Positions 50,555-59,640 of a DNA stretch of 64,000 bases are shown here, in pieces (within the stretch, counting starts at the first letter, position 1; each line of letters begins with the position of its first letter). The notes below the pieces were generated by a model. The model had not been told where the DNA came from. It did no database searches and saw nothing but the letters and a program-made list of their open reading frames with translations. The position numbers and the translations under genes are program-made. The stretch comes from Ga0077530 sp046293075 (lineage in GTDB: Bacteria; Pseudomonadota; Alphaproteobacteria; Rhizobiales; Hyphomicrobiaceae): assembly GCA_046293075.1 (NCBI GenBank), contig JBKBPL010000014.1, positions 36,214 to 100,213 of the forward strand, given 5' to 3'.

Positions 50555-51082
50555 ATGCAGCAGATGGCCATCGCGACACTGAAGCGGCGTGCAGAGTTTC
50601 TCCGGGTTCGTGGCGGTCGGCGGTGGTCCACCCCCGCTTTCGTCATCGAGATGCGAGCGCGTTCCGGGAGCGATCGACCCATGAGGGCCGAGATGGGGGC
50701 TCAGACCGCCGGGCAGGATCGGGAGGCCGAGCGCCGACGTGCCTCCATGCCCGACGCCCCGGCGCGCTTCGGCTTCACGGTGACGAAGAAGCTCGGGAAC
50801 GCCGTCACCAGGAACCGTATTCGCCGCCGCCTCAAAGAGGTCGTGCGGCTCGTCGCACCGAGCCGGGCGCGCCCCGGCTGTGACTATGTCCTGATTGCGC
50901 GGGAGGCGGCCGCGACGCGCCCCTTCGACGCGCTCGAGCAGGATCTCGTTGCGGCGCTCGCGGCGCTTCATGCACCGGCCGCCGCCGAACCGCGCGCGCC
51001 CCACCGCGGTACGCTCGGCGGCGCCCGCACCAATTCGACGCGTAGCCGGGCCGGGCGCCCGGGCCCCGCAAGCGAAGGTTGA
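50555..51082 (+). CDS. rnpA: Ribonuclease P protein component
   Basis: 175 residues, long for RnpA (about 120) because of a 40-residue insert (SGSDRPMRAEMGAQTAGQDR...) in the loop after the first strand and a basic Pro-rich tail. The core is intact: ATLKRRAEFLRV at the start and the RNR motif in FGFTVTKKLGNAVTRNRIRRR. It binds the RNase P RNA for tRNA 5' maturation. The start is uncertain among ATGs at 50540, 50555 and 50564; none has a strong ribosome-binding site. No yidD lies between it and yidC. Confidence 0.9.
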   Translation: MQQMAIATLKRRAEFLRVRGGRRWSTPAFVIEMRARSGSDRPMRAEMGAQTAGQDREAERRRASMPDAPARFGFTVTKKLGNAVTRNRIRRRLKEVVRLVAPSRARPGCDYVLIAREAAATRPFDALEQDLVAALAALHAPAAAEPRAPHRGTLGGARTNSTRSRAGRPGPASEG

Positions 51083-51089
51083 TGACCCG

Positions 51090-52982
51090 ATGATGCAGCA
51101 CGACGACAACCAGAAGAACCTCCTGCTCGCGATCGTGCTGTCGATCGGCGTGCTGCTCTTCTGGCAGTTCTACTACGCCGGCCCCAAGATGCAGCAGGAG
51201 CGCGAGCGCCTCGCCCGCCAGCAGCAGTTGGAGCAGACGCAGCAGGCGCCCGCAGCCCCGGGCGCCCCGGGCCAGCCGGCCACAGCCGCCGACGGCGCGC
51301 CGATTGCCGCCCCTGGCACCGCACCGAGCACCGTTCCGGGCGCCGCCACCCCCGCTGGCGGCATCCACACGCGCGAGACGGCCATCAGATCCACGCCGCG
51401 CGTGACCATCGCAACGCCAAGCCTCACCGGCTCGATCTCGCTGCGCGGCGGCCGCATCGATGACCTCGTGCTCGCGAAGTACCGTGAGCAGGTCGATCCG
51501 GGCAGCCCGAATGTCATCCTGTTCTCGCCCGCGGATGCACCGCACGCGTATTTTGCGGAGCACGGCTGGGTCGCAGCCGCCGGCAGCGCCGTGAAGCTTC
51601 CGGGCCGGGATACCGTGTGGACGGCAGCATCTGAAGGACCGCTGACGCCGACCAATCCAGTGCGCCTCACCTGGGACAACGGCGAAGGCCTGACCTTCCG
51701 CCGCACGATCTCCGTGGACAACGACTACATGTTCACAGTCCGCGACGAGGTGGAGAACAAGTCACAAGCCACGCTGTCGCTCTTTCCCTATGCCCGCATC
51801 TATCGCGTCGGAACCCCCAAGCTCGAGGGGTTCTTCATCCTGCACGAGGGCCTGATCGGGGTCATCGGCGAGCAGGGGCTCCAGGAGATCAAGTATGCCG
51901 ACGTCCTCAAGGAAGGCGGCAGCAAGACCATCGAGAAAGCGACAGGGGGCTGGCTCGGCATCACGGATAAGTACTGGGCTGCGGCCGTCATCCCCACCCA
52001 GAGCATCGAGTACCGCGCCAGCTTCCTCGGCATTCAGGGCAGCCCGGGCCAGCGCGAGGCCTTTCAGACGGACTACCTGGCCGCGCCGGTCACGGTCGCG
52101 CCGGGGACTACCGCCGCCACCGAGGGCCATCTCTTCGCCGGCGCCAAGCAGGTCAATATCATCGATGGCTACGGCGAGACGCTGAAGATCAAGAAGTTCG
52201 ATCTCCTCGTTGACTGGGGCTGGTTCTACTTCATCACAAAGCCGCTCTTTCACCTCATTCACTGGCTTGCCGGCTGGTTTGCCAGCCTCGGCCTGAGCGC
52301 GAACTTTGGCCTCGCGATCCTCGCGACGACGGTGCTGGTGAAGGCTGTCTTCTTCCCGCTCGCCAACAAGTCCTACGAGTCCATGGCGAAGATGAAGAAA
52401 CTCCAGCCGGAGATGGAGCAACTGCGCGAGCGCTACAAGGACGACCGCGCCAGGCAGCAGCAGGAGCTGATGGCGCTCTACAAGAAGGAGAAGATCAACC
52501 CGCTCGCCGGCTGCCTGCCGATCCTGCTCCAGATCCCCGTCTTCTTCGCCCTCTACAAGGTGCTGTTCGTGACCATCGACATGCGTCACGCGCCCTTCTA
52601 CGGCTGGATCAAGGACCTCTCCGCGGCCGATCCGACCTCGCTGTTCAACCTGTTTGGCCTGCTGCCCTACACGGTGCCGCAGTTCCTCCACATCGGCATC
52701 TGGCCGATCATCATGGGCATCACGATGTGGATTCAGATGCAGCTCAATCCGCAGCAGCCCGACCCCATCCAGCAGCGCATATTCAACTGGATGCCGGTCT
52801 TCTTCACCTTCCTGCTTGCCTCCTTCCCGGCTGGCCTCGTGATCTACTGGGCCTGGAACAACGTTCTCTCGCTGATCCAGCAGTACGCGATCATGCGCAA
52901 GAACAACGCCGAGGTGCATCTCTGGAAGAACCTCGGCATCGAGAAGCTCCTGGCGGCCCGCCGCGCCGCCAACAAGAAGTGA
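51090..52982 (+). CDS. yidC: Membrane protein insertase YidC
   Basis: 630 residues. An N-terminal membrane anchor (NLLLAIVLSIGVLLFWQFYYA) leads to a Pro/Ala-rich linker and the large periplasmic domain (about 80-370). The conserved insertase core follows: FGLAILATTVLVKAVFFPLANKS, the cytoplasmic coiled coil KLQPEMEQLRERYKDDRARQ, PLAGCLPILLQIPVFFALYKVL and the last helices. The cytoplasmic end is basic. It inserts membrane proteins with or without SecYEG, and the cox subunits encoded downstream are likely clients. ATGs at 51090 and 51093 are equivalent choices. Confidence 0.96.
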   Translation: MMQHDDNQKNLLLAIVLSIGVLLFWQFYYAGPKMQQERERLARQQQLEQTQQAPAAPGAPGQPATAADGAPIAAPGTAPSTVPGAATPAGGIHTRETAIRSTPRVTIATPSLTGSISLRGGRIDDLVLAKYREQVDPGSPNVILFSPADAPHAYFAEHGWVAAAGSAVKLPGRDTVWTAASEGPLTPTNPVRLTWDNGEGLTFRRTISVDNDYMFTVRDEVENKSQATLSLFPYARIYRVGTPKLEGFFILHEGLIGVIGEQGLQEIKYADVLKEGGSKTIEKATGGWLGITDKYWAAAVIPTQSIEYRASFLGIQGSPGQREAFQTDYLAAPVTVAPGTTAATEGHLFAGAKQVNIIDGYGETLKIKKFDLLVDWGWFYFITKPLFHLIHWLAGWFASLGLSANFGLAILATTVLVKAVFFPLANKSYESMAKMKKLQPEMEQLRERYKDDRARQQQELMALYKKEKINPLAGCLPILLQIPVFFALYKVLFVTIDMRHAPFYGWIKDLSAADPTSLFNLFGLLPYTVPQFLHIGIWPIIMGITMWIQMQLNPQQPDPIQQRIFNWMPVFFTFLLASFPAGLVIYWAWNNVLSLIQQYAIMRKNNAEVHLWKNLGIEKLLAARRAANKK

Positions 52983-53629
52983 CCGCGCCGACCACGCCCG
53001 ACGAGGCCGGTGACCGCCTCTTCAGCGGCCACTGGATCTTCCTCAAGAGCGTGCCCACGCTCGAATTCCTGCCCGAAGCCGACCGGCCCGAGGTTGCCTT
53101 TGCCGGCCGCTCGAACGTCGGCAAGTCGACGCTGATCAATGCCCTCGTCGGCCAGCACGGGCTCGCGCGGGCCTCGAACACCCCCGGCCGCACGCAGGCG
53201 CTCAACTACTTCGCGCCTGAGCGCCCCGAGCCGCCATTCTACCTCGTCGACATGCCGGGCTACGGCTACGCCAAGGCGCCGAAGGCCATGGTGGAGGCAT
53301 GGACGGCGCTCGTGCGCGACTATCTACGCGGCCGCCCGACGCTCGTGCGCACCTTCCTCCTTGTCGATGCCCGTCACGGCCTGAAACCCGTCGACCGCGA
53401 GCTGATGGCGCTCCTCGACGCCGCCGCCGTCTCCTTCCAGATCGTGCTGACGAAGGCGGACAAGCTGACGCCGAAGGCCCTCGAGACCGTCATTGCTGCA
53501 ACGCGGCAGGAAATTGCTAGGCATCCGGCCGCGATGCCGGAGGTGCTAGCGACCTCGGCGGAAAAAAAGCGCGGCCTCTCGGAGCTTCGCGCTGCCGTCG
53601 CCGCCGTCATTCTGCGGGCCAGGAGCTGA
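52979..53629 (+). CDS. engB: Ribosome biogenesis GTPase EngB (YihA)
   Basis: 216 residues. G1 is GRSNVGKST, G3 is DMPGYGYAKA, G4 is TKADKL and G5 is in VLATSAEKKRGL. It supports 50S subunit assembly. The GTG start at 52979 overlaps the yidC stop in a GTGA arrangement, so translation is coupled. In many relatives argB follows; here the cox region comes after a 323-base gap. Confidence 0.95.
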   Translation: MTAPTTPDEAGDRLFSGHWIFLKSVPTLEFLPEADRPEVAFAGRSNVGKSTLINALVGQHGLARASNTPGRTQALNYFAPERPEPPFYLVDMPGYGYAKAPKAMVEAWTALVRDYLRGRPTLVRTFLLVDARHGLKPVDRELMALLDAAAVSFQIVLTKADKLTPKALETVIAATRQEIARHPAAMPEVLATSAEKKRGLSELRAAVAAVILRARS

Positions 53630-53844
53630 GCAGCTCGAATCGCGCCTCGATAGGGGCAGCATGTGCCGCGAAATGCCGCAGCGCCATTCCCCATGCCAAG
53701 CCTCGCTTCATGCGCTGGCACTGGGTAAGCACGGTGAGCGGAAAGCAGTCGCCGTCTGGACGATAGGGAGGCTGGCGTCCGGTTCGCTGACCGAATTCCG
53801 TGCAAATTGGTGCGCACCCTCGGCTGCTGCGCTAGTTTGCACCC

Positions 53845-53872
53845 TTGAGACCTTCCAATGTGCGGCTATAAC
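53845..53872 (+). promoter_or_regulatory. Candidate promoter of the cytochrome oxidase operon
   Basis: TTGAGA and TATAAC are 16 bases apart in the 323-base gap after engB, about 80 bases ahead of the coxB start. No FNR-type palindrome is present here, which fits an aerobic terminal oxidase. Nothing else is recognised between 53630 and 53952. Confidence 0.45.
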
Positions 53873-53952
53873 GTGGTCGCAACGGGCGACGAATTTGTCG
53901 GATTGAGGGCGACCCGGGCCAGCGCAAGGCGTCCGGGCGAGGCTGGGAGCGG

Positions 53953-54873
53953 ATGGGAATGAGAAACGGTCGAGGCGGCTTCAGGTGGGCGGCGCGGTCC
54001 GGCAGTTTGATGTCGGGGGTGGCGCTAGCCGGGTTCGCGACGAGCGCGCTCGCGCAGACGACGGGTCAGCCAATGCCCTGGCAGATGGGGCTCCAGGCCC
54101 CGGTCACGGAAATCGCGGACGGTATCCACTGGTTCCACGACGTTCTGGTGACCCCGATCATCATCGGGATCACGACCTTCGTGCTCGTGCTTCTAGTCTA
54201 TGTGATGTACAGGTTCAGTGAGAAGCGCAACCCGACGCCTTCCCGCACCACGCACAATCAGCTGCTCGAGGTGGCTTGGACCGTCATTCCGGTCCTCATC
54301 CTGCTTGTCATCGCGGTCCCCTCGTTCAAGCTCCTTTACGCCCAGTACAACTATCCGCGGCCGGATCTCACGATCAAAGCGACCGGCAACCAATGGAACT
54401 GGACACACACCTATCCGGACCATGGCAACTTCAGCTTCACCTCGGTGATGCTCAATGATCAGGAGCGTCAGGCGCTGATCGACAAGGGCATTCCGGCACC
54501 TCGTCTTCTCGCCGTGAACAACGAGGTGTTCGTGCCGGTCAACAAGGTCGTGCACGTCCTGGTAACCGCGAGCGACGTCATCCACAACTGGACCATCCCG
54601 GCCTTCGGCTCGAAGGTCGACGCCGTTCCCGGCCGCATTACCGCGACGTGGTTCAAGGCCCGCAAGGAAGGCGTCTATTACGGCCAGTGCTCGGAGCTGT
54701 GCGGCAAGGATCATGCGTTCATGCCGATTGCCGTCCGCGTCGTCAGCGACGCCGTCTTCAACGAGTGGGTCGCCGCCGTGAAGGCGCGCGACCGCAATAA
54801 GATCCGCGAGATCCAGGAGCGCACGGCGCTCGCCCATGCCGGGGCGAAGGTCGCGGCCGCGCCGGCGCGCTAG
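53953..54873 (+). CDS. coxB: Cytochrome c oxidase subunit II
   Basis: 306 residues. A signal segment ending ATSALAQTTG precedes two membrane helices (WFHDVLVTPIIIGITTFVLV and VIPVLILLVIAVPSF). The periplasmic CuA domain has the full ligand set: His in VHVLVTASDVIHNW, and Cys, Glu, Cys, His, Met in YYGQCSELCGKDHAFMPI. It accepts electrons from cytochrome c. ATG 53953 follows GGGAGCGG; ATG 53959 is possible. First gene of the aa3 operon. Confidence 0.96.
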   Translation: MGMRNGRGGFRWAARSGSLMSGVALAGFATSALAQTTGQPMPWQMGLQAPVTEIADGIHWFHDVLVTPIIIGITTFVLVLLVYVMYRFSEKRNPTPSRTTHNQLLEVAWTVIPVLILLVIAVPSFKLLYAQYNYPRPDLTIKATGNQWNWTHTYPDHGNFSFTSVMLNDQERQALIDKGIPAPRLLAVNNEVFVPVNKVVHVLVTASDVIHNWTIPAFGSKVDAVPGRITATWFKARKEGVYYGQCSELCGKDHAFMPIAVRVVSDAVFNEWVAAVKARDRNKIREIQERTALAHAGAKVAAAPAR

Positions 54874-55023
54874 CGTCGGCGCACAAGCGCACGGAGACGA
54901 AGTCTGGATTTGAGCGGCTGCGTTGCAGCCTCCTGCCGGTGGGACAGACGGAGCAAGGCTTAGCCCTCTCCCACTGCCGGCGCAGAGCAAGAATGCGAAC
55001 GATCAAGCTGGGGTGAAGCAGAG

Positions 55024-56652
55024 ATGGCGACCAAGGCACACGAGGCGCACGGCCACGACGATCACCACGATATGCCGTACGGCATCAGGCGCTGGCTCTT
55101 CTCCACCAACCACAAAGACATCGGGACGCTCTACCTGCTGTTCGCGATCGTGGCGGGCATCATCGGCGGCTTTCTCTCCGTCGTGATGCGGCTCGAGCTG
55201 CAAGAGCCGGGTATGCAGTGGTTCGCCGACCCGCACATGTTCAACGTGTTCGTCACCGGGCACGGCCTCATCATGGTGTTCTTCATGGTGATGCCGGCGA
55301 TGATCGGCGGGTTCGGCAACTGGTTCGTGCCGCTCATGATCGGCGCGCCAGACATGGCCTTCCCGCGCATGAACAACATCTCCTTCTGGCTGCTCCCGGT
55401 GGCTTTCGCGCTGCTGATCATCTCGATGTTCGTCGAGGGCCCGGCGGGGGGCTACGGGGTCGGCGCCGGCTGGACGGTCTACGCACCGCTTTCGACCTCA
55501 GGGCATCCTGGTCCGGCCATGGATTTCGCGATCCTGTCCCTGCACATTGCCGGTGCCTCCTCGATTCTCGGCGCGATCAATTTCATCACCACCATCTTCA
55601 ACATGCGCGCACCGGGCATGACGCTCCACAAGATGCCCCTGTTCGTATGGTCGGTGCTGGTCACGGCCTTCCTGCTGCTGCTGTCGCTTCCCGTGCTCGC
55701 TGGCGCGATCACTATGCTGCTGACCGACCGCAACTTCGCCACCACGTTCTTTGCTGCGTCCGGCGGCGGCGACCCGCTGCTCTACCAGCACCTCTTTTGG
55801 TTCTTCGGGCACCCCGAGGTGTACATCCTCATCCTGCCCGGCTTCGGCATGATCAGCCACATCGTCTCGACGTTCTCCCGCAAGCCGGTGTTCGGCTATC
55901 TCGGCATGGCCTATGCGATGGTGGCGATCGGCCTCGTCGGTTTCGTCGTGTGGGCGCACCACATGTACACCTCCGGCATGGGTGTTAACGCGCAGGCCTA
56001 CTTCGTCTTCGCGACGATGGTCATAGCCGTGCCGACGGGCGTGAAGATCTTCTCCTGGATCGCCACCATGTGGGGCGGCTCGATCCGCTTCGCGGTGCCG
56101 ATGCTGTGGGCGCTCGGCTTCATCTTTCTCTTCACGGTCGGCGGCGTCACCGGCGTGATGCTGGCCAATGCGGGCGTCGACCGCGCGCTGCACGACACCT
56201 ACTACGTCGTCGCGCACTTCCACTACGTGCTCTCGCTCGGCGCTGTCTTCGCGATCTTCGCGGGCTGGTACTACTGGTTCCCGAAGATGAGCGGCTACAT
56301 GTACAACGAGACCATCGCAAAGGTGCACTTCTGGCTCACCTTCATCGGTGCCAACGTGCTCTTCTTCCCGCAGCACTTCCTGGGTCTCGCTGGAATGCCG
56401 CGGCGCTATGTCGACTATCCGGACGCCTTTGCCGACTGGAACCGCATCTCGTCCTACGGCTCCTACATGACCGCCGTCGCGACGCTGATCTTCCTCTTCG
56501 GCGTGCTCCATGCCTACTTCATCATGCGCAAGAAGGCGGCGGACAATCCCTGGGGCGAGGGCGCGACCACCCTCGAGTGGACACTGCCCTCGCCGCCGGC
56601 CTTCCACAGCTACGAGACGCTGCCGCAGATCAAGGCCACTGAGCACCACTAA
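55024..56652 (+). CDS. coxA: Cytochrome c oxidase subunit I (aa3 type)
   Basis: 542 residues with twelve membrane helices. The CuB and cross-linked Tyr site is HPEVYILILPGFG; WAHHMYTSG supplies two more CuB histidines; heme ligands lie in TGHGLIMVFF and VVAHFHYVLS. The E286-type glutamate of the D channel is the one in GHPEVYI and the K-channel Thr/Lys lie in the same helix region. It reduces oxygen at heme a3-CuB and pumps protons. The ATG at 55024 follows a short leader about 150 bases after coxB. Confidence 0.97.
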   Translation: MATKAHEAHGHDDHHDMPYGIRRWLFSTNHKDIGTLYLLFAIVAGIIGGFLSVVMRLELQEPGMQWFADPHMFNVFVTGHGLIMVFFMVMPAMIGGFGNWFVPLMIGAPDMAFPRMNNISFWLLPVAFALLIISMFVEGPAGGYGVGAGWTVYAPLSTSGHPGPAMDFAILSLHIAGASSILGAINFITTIFNMRAPGMTLHKMPLFVWSVLVTAFLLLLSLPVLAGAITMLLTDRNFATTFFAASGGGDPLLYQHLFWFFGHPEVYILILPGFGMISHIVSTFSRKPVFGYLGMAYAMVAIGLVGFVVWAHHMYTSGMGVNAQAYFVFATMVIAVPTGVKIFSWIATMWGGSIRFAVPMLWALGFIFLFTVGGVTGVMLANAGVDRALHDTYYVVAHFHYVLSLGAVFAIFAGWYYWFPKMSGYMYNETIAKVHFWLTFIGANVLFFPQHFLGLAGMPRRYVDYPDAFADWNRISSYGSYMTAVATLIFLFGVLHAYFIMRKKAADNPWGEGATTLEWTLPSPPAFHSYETLPQIKATEHH

Positions 56653-56666
56653 GTAAGGTCCAAATG

Positions 56667-56693
56667 CCGGATGCCGCCTGGCGCGGCATCCGG
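56667..56693 (+). terminator. Strong hairpin between coxA and ctaB
   Basis: A perfect 11-bp stem (CCGGATGCCGC / GCGGCATCCGG) with a 5-base loop lies 15 bases after the coxA stop. There is no T-run, so partial termination or an mRNA-stability element that lowers assembly-factor expression relative to subunits is more likely than full termination. Confidence 0.5.
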
Positions 56694-56714
56694 TCATGAG
56701 AGCCCGCGACCAAG

Positions 56715-57647
56715 ATGACCGATGTCAGCACCCCAATTGTCCGCGACAGCCTCGCCGGGGCCGCTGGCGGGAGCGTGGGCGACTTCATCGCGCTCATGAA
56801 GCCGCGCGTGATGTCGCTCGTCGTCTTCACGGCGCTCGTCGGGCTCGTCGTGGCGCCGGGCGATCTCCACCCGGCGCTCGCGGTGATCGCACTTATCGCA
56901 ATTGCCGTCGGGGCCGGCGCCTCGGGCGCTCTCAACATGTGGTTCGACGCCGACATCGACGCGCGCATGGCGCGCACGGCCGGCCGCCCCATTCCGCGCG
57001 GCAGCGTGACGCCTGAGGAGGCTTTCAGCTTCGGGATGGTGCTGGCGATCGGCTCGGTGCTGACGCTCGGCGTGCTCGTCAACTGGGTCGCGGGCGCGCT
57101 GCTCGCGCTCACGATTGCCTTCTACGTGGTGGTCTATACCATCTGGCTGAAGCGCCGCACGCCTCAGAATATCGTCATCGGCGGTGCGGCCGGCGCCTTC
57201 CCGCCGATGATCGGCTGGGCCGCCGTCACGGGCGGCATCAGCATCGAGAGCCTCCTGATGTTCGCGATCATCTTCATGTGGACGCCGCCGCACTTCTGGG
57301 CGCTCGCGCTCTTCCGCGCCGGCGACTACGAGCGCGCCGGCGTGCCCATGCTTCCCGTCGTTGCGGGCGAGAAGGAGACACGGCGCCAGATCCTCATCTA
57401 CTCGGCCCTGCTCGTGCCGCTGGCCGTCGCGCCGGCCGCCATCGGCCTTGGTGGCGCTCTATACGCCATCGTCGCGACTGCCCTCGGCGCCGTCTTCCTC
57501 AGCCTCGCATACAGACTGTGGCGGGCGAACGAGGTGGCCGCGCGGATTCGGATCGCGAAACGACTGTTCGGATTTTCGATCCTCTATCTCTTCGCTCTGT
57601 TTGCGGTGCTCCTCATCGAGCGCCTCGCGGCAGGTTTCGTTGGCTGA
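56715..57647 (+). CDS. ctaB: Protoheme IX farnesyltransferase (heme O synthase)
   Basis: 310 residues, UbiA-type prenyltransferase with about eight helices. DFIALMKPRVMSLVVFTALVG starts the fold. The first Asp-rich motif is NMWFDADIDARMARTAGRPIPRG (read as NMWFDADIDARM), and the second lies around FRAGDYERAGVPMLPVV. It attaches farnesyl to heme B, the first step to heme A for the oxidase. It lies in the operon order usual for Hyphomicrobiales. Confidence 0.95.
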   Translation: MTDVSTPIVRDSLAGAAGGSVGDFIALMKPRVMSLVVFTALVGLVVAPGDLHPALAVIALIAIAVGAGASGALNMWFDADIDARMARTAGRPIPRGSVTPEEAFSFGMVLAIGSVLTLGVLVNWVAGALLALTIAFYVVVYTIWLKRRTPQNIVIGGAAGAFPPMIGWAAVTGGISIESLLMFAIIFMWTPPHFWALALFRAGDYERAGVPMLPVVAGEKETRRQILIYSALLVPLAVAPAAIGLGGALYAIVATALGAVFLSLAYRLWRANEVAARIRIAKRLFGFSILYLFALFAVLLIERLAAGFVG

Positions 57648-57662
57648 GGTTAGGGAGGAGAT

Positions 57663-57809
57663 GTGGCAGAGCATGACGACGAGGAGGCCAAGCGCCGTCA
57701 GCGGATGCGCTCGATCGCGATCGGGCTGGCGCTTGCAGCGCTGGTGGTACTGTTCTACGTCGCCACGCTGGTGCGCCTCGGCGGCAATGTGCTGAACCGG
57801 CCTCTGTGA
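57663..57809 (+). CDS. coxF: CoxF-type small protein of the aa3 oxidase operon
   Basis: 48 residues starting at GTG 57663, too short to be noticed easily. AEHDDEEAKRRQRMRS is a charged cytoplasmic head, followed by one membrane helix (IAIGLALAALVVLFYVATLV) and RLGGNVLNRPL. This is the small protein found between ctaB and ctaG in Hyphomicrobiales. GGGAGGAG precedes the start by a few bases. Its role in oxidase assembly or stability is inferred from conserved position. Confidence 0.85.
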   Translation: MAEHDDEEAKRRQRMRSIAIGLALAALVVLFYVATLVRLGGNVLNRPL

Positions 57810-57876
57810 GCGCCGGCAGAAAGTTGCAAGCTGATCGCGGCAGGCACCGCCGCATGGGAGTTGAGCAGGGCAGGCG

Positions 57877-58509
57877 ATGAGCACGACGCACGACAGACGG
57901 CAGGACGCAGCAGCCGCCATGGCCGCGCGCAACCGGCGTGTCGCTGTCATCTGTGCCGGCGTGGGCATGAGCATGCTCGGGCTCGCCTATGCGGCCGTAC
58001 CGCTCTACGATCTCTTCTGCCGGGTGACCGGCTTCGGCGGCACCACCCAGCGCGCCGAGCGCCCGTCAGTCACGACGCTGACGCGGACCATGACCGTGCG
58101 TTTCGACGCGAACGTCGGTGGCGGGCTTCCCTGGACGTTCGCGCCCGTTTCGGAGCCGCAGACGCTTCCCATCGGCGAGAACGGCCTCGCCTTCTACCGT
58201 GTCACGAACATGTCGGACCGGCCGATCGTCGGCACCGCAACCTACAACGTTACTCCTGAGCAGGCGGGGGTCTACTTCAACAAGCTCGCGTGCTTCTGTT
58301 TCACCGAGCAGCGCCTCGAGCCGGGCGAGTCCATGGAAATGCCGGTCAGCTATTTCGTCGACCCTGAGATCGTCAAAGACATGGATGCCTCGCGGCTGTC
58401 CACGATCACACTGTCGTACACCTTTTTCGAGGTGAAGAAGCCAGCAGCCGCGGCGGCGGCAACGGGCAACGCGAAGGGCGCTCCGGCCAAGCCGGGCCAA
58501 GGAACGTAA
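57877..58509 (+). CDS. ctaG: Cytochrome c oxidase copper-assembly protein CtaG/Cox11
   Basis: 210 residues. One N-terminal membrane helix (VAVICAGVGMSMLGLAYAAVP), then the conserved CRVTGFGGTTQ segment and a periplasmic immunoglobulin-like domain. Copper-binding cysteines are in NKLACFCFTEQRLEPGE, and the family PVSYFVDPEI follows. It delivers copper to CuB of subunit I. It sits between coxF and coxC, all on the plus strand with gaps under 70 bases. Confidence 0.95.
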   Translation: MSTTHDRRQDAAAAMAARNRRVAVICAGVGMSMLGLAYAAVPLYDLFCRVTGFGGTTQRAERPSVTTLTRTMTVRFDANVGGGLPWTFAPVSEPQTLPIGENGLAFYRVTNMSDRPIVGTATYNVTPEQAGVYFNKLACFCFTEQRLEPGESMEMPVSYFVDPEIVKDMDASRLSTITLSYTFFEVKKPAAAAAATGNAKGAPAKPGQGT

Positions 58510-58576
58510 AGGCACAGTCGCCGCACCGGGCGCGCACACCAGACAGGACGAGACGGGGACAAGGGAGCACTAAGGA

Positions 58577-59482
58577 ATGGCCGACGCACACGCCAAGCAT
58601 CACGACTATCACCTGCTCAACCCGAGTCCCTGGCCTATCGTCGGCTCGGCATCGGCCTTCCTGCTCGCCGTCGGCTTCATCGTCTGGATGAAGTCCATGG
58701 GCGGCGGCCCCGGCGTGTTCGGCCTCCGGGGCTCGTGGCTCTTTGGCATCGGCATCATGGGCGTCATCTACACCATGTTCATGTGGTGGCGGGATGTGAT
58801 CAGGGAGGCCCATTCCGGTGACCATACGCCGGTCGTGCAGCTCCATCTGCGCTACGGCATGATCATGTTCATCGCCTCGGAGGTGATGTTCTTCGTCGCC
58901 TGGTTCTGGGCGTTCTTCGATGCCGCGCTGTTCCCGGCCGCCGTCCATCCGTTGCAGAACAGCGACCAGGTCATCGGCATGGTCGAGCGCAATGAACTGA
59001 CCGGCGGGGTGTGGCCGCCCAAGCCCTCGGAAAATTTCCACGCAACATTCGATCCGTGGGGCCTGCCGCTCGTCAACACGCTCGTGCTGCTGCTCTCGGG
59101 CACGACCGTTACCTGGGCCCACCACGCGCTGCTCGAGAACAATCGCAAAGGTCTCATCTGGGGTCTTTCGCTCACCGTCGCCCTCGGCATGCTCTTCACC
59201 GCGCTCCAGGCCTACGAGTATGGCCACGCCGCGTTCAACTTCTCGGGGCACATCTACGGGTCGACCTTCTTCATGGCGACCGGCTTCCATGGCGCGCATG
59301 TGATCATCGGCACGATCTTCCTCGCCGTCTGTCTCGCGCGGGCGCTGAAAGGCCACTTCACACCGAAGCAGCACTTCGGCTTCGAGGCCGCGGCCTGGTA
59401 CTGGCACTTTGTCGACGTGGTCTGGCTCTTCCTGTTCGCCTGCATCTACGTCTGGGCTGCGGGCGTGCCGGCGGCGCACTGA
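58577..59482 (+). CDS. coxC: Cytochrome c oxidase subunit III
   Basis: 301 residues with seven membrane helices. The N-terminus KHHDYHLLNPSPWPIVGS, the middle RYGMIMFIASEVMFFVAWFWAFF and GFHGAHVIIGTIFLAVC are diagnostic. The conserved Glu in IASEVMFF is the one buried near subunit I. Subunit III stabilises proton uptake. A GGGAGCACTAAGGA stretch precedes the ATG. Last cox gene; a strong terminator-like hairpin follows. Confidence 0.96.
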   Translation: MADAHAKHHDYHLLNPSPWPIVGSASAFLLAVGFIVWMKSMGGGPGVFGLRGSWLFGIGIMGVIYTMFMWWRDVIREAHSGDHTPVVQLHLRYGMIMFIASEVMFFVAWFWAFFDAALFPAAVHPLQNSDQVIGMVERNELTGGVWPPKPSENFHATFDPWGLPLVNTLVLLLSGTTVTWAHHALLENNRKGLIWGLSLTVALGMLFTALQAYEYGHAAFNFSGHIYGSTFFMATGFHGAHVIIGTIFLAVCLARALKGHFTPKQHFGFEAAAWYWHFVDVVWLFLFACIYVWAAGVPAAH

Positions 59483-59577
59483 GGCGCGCTGCGCAATCGG
59501 GCGGCACGCTTGCCGGCCGACTGCCGCGAATTGGGGCGCCATGCCTCTTCCCAACTGGCGGCGGAGCATCAAAGATC

Positions 59578-59601
59578 GGGGCGGACAGCACTGTCCGCCC
59601 C
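59578..59601 (+). terminator. Terminator-like hairpin after coxC
   Basis: GGGGCGGACAG and CTGTCCGCCCC form an 11-bp perfect stem with a two-base loop about 95 bases after the coxC stop, followed by CTATTCGTT. It probably ends the oxidase operon before the asparaginase-like gene at 59641. Confidence 0.6.
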
Positions 59602-59640
59602 CTATTCGTTGGGCCGGCACCTGCAAGGCGAGGGAATCCC

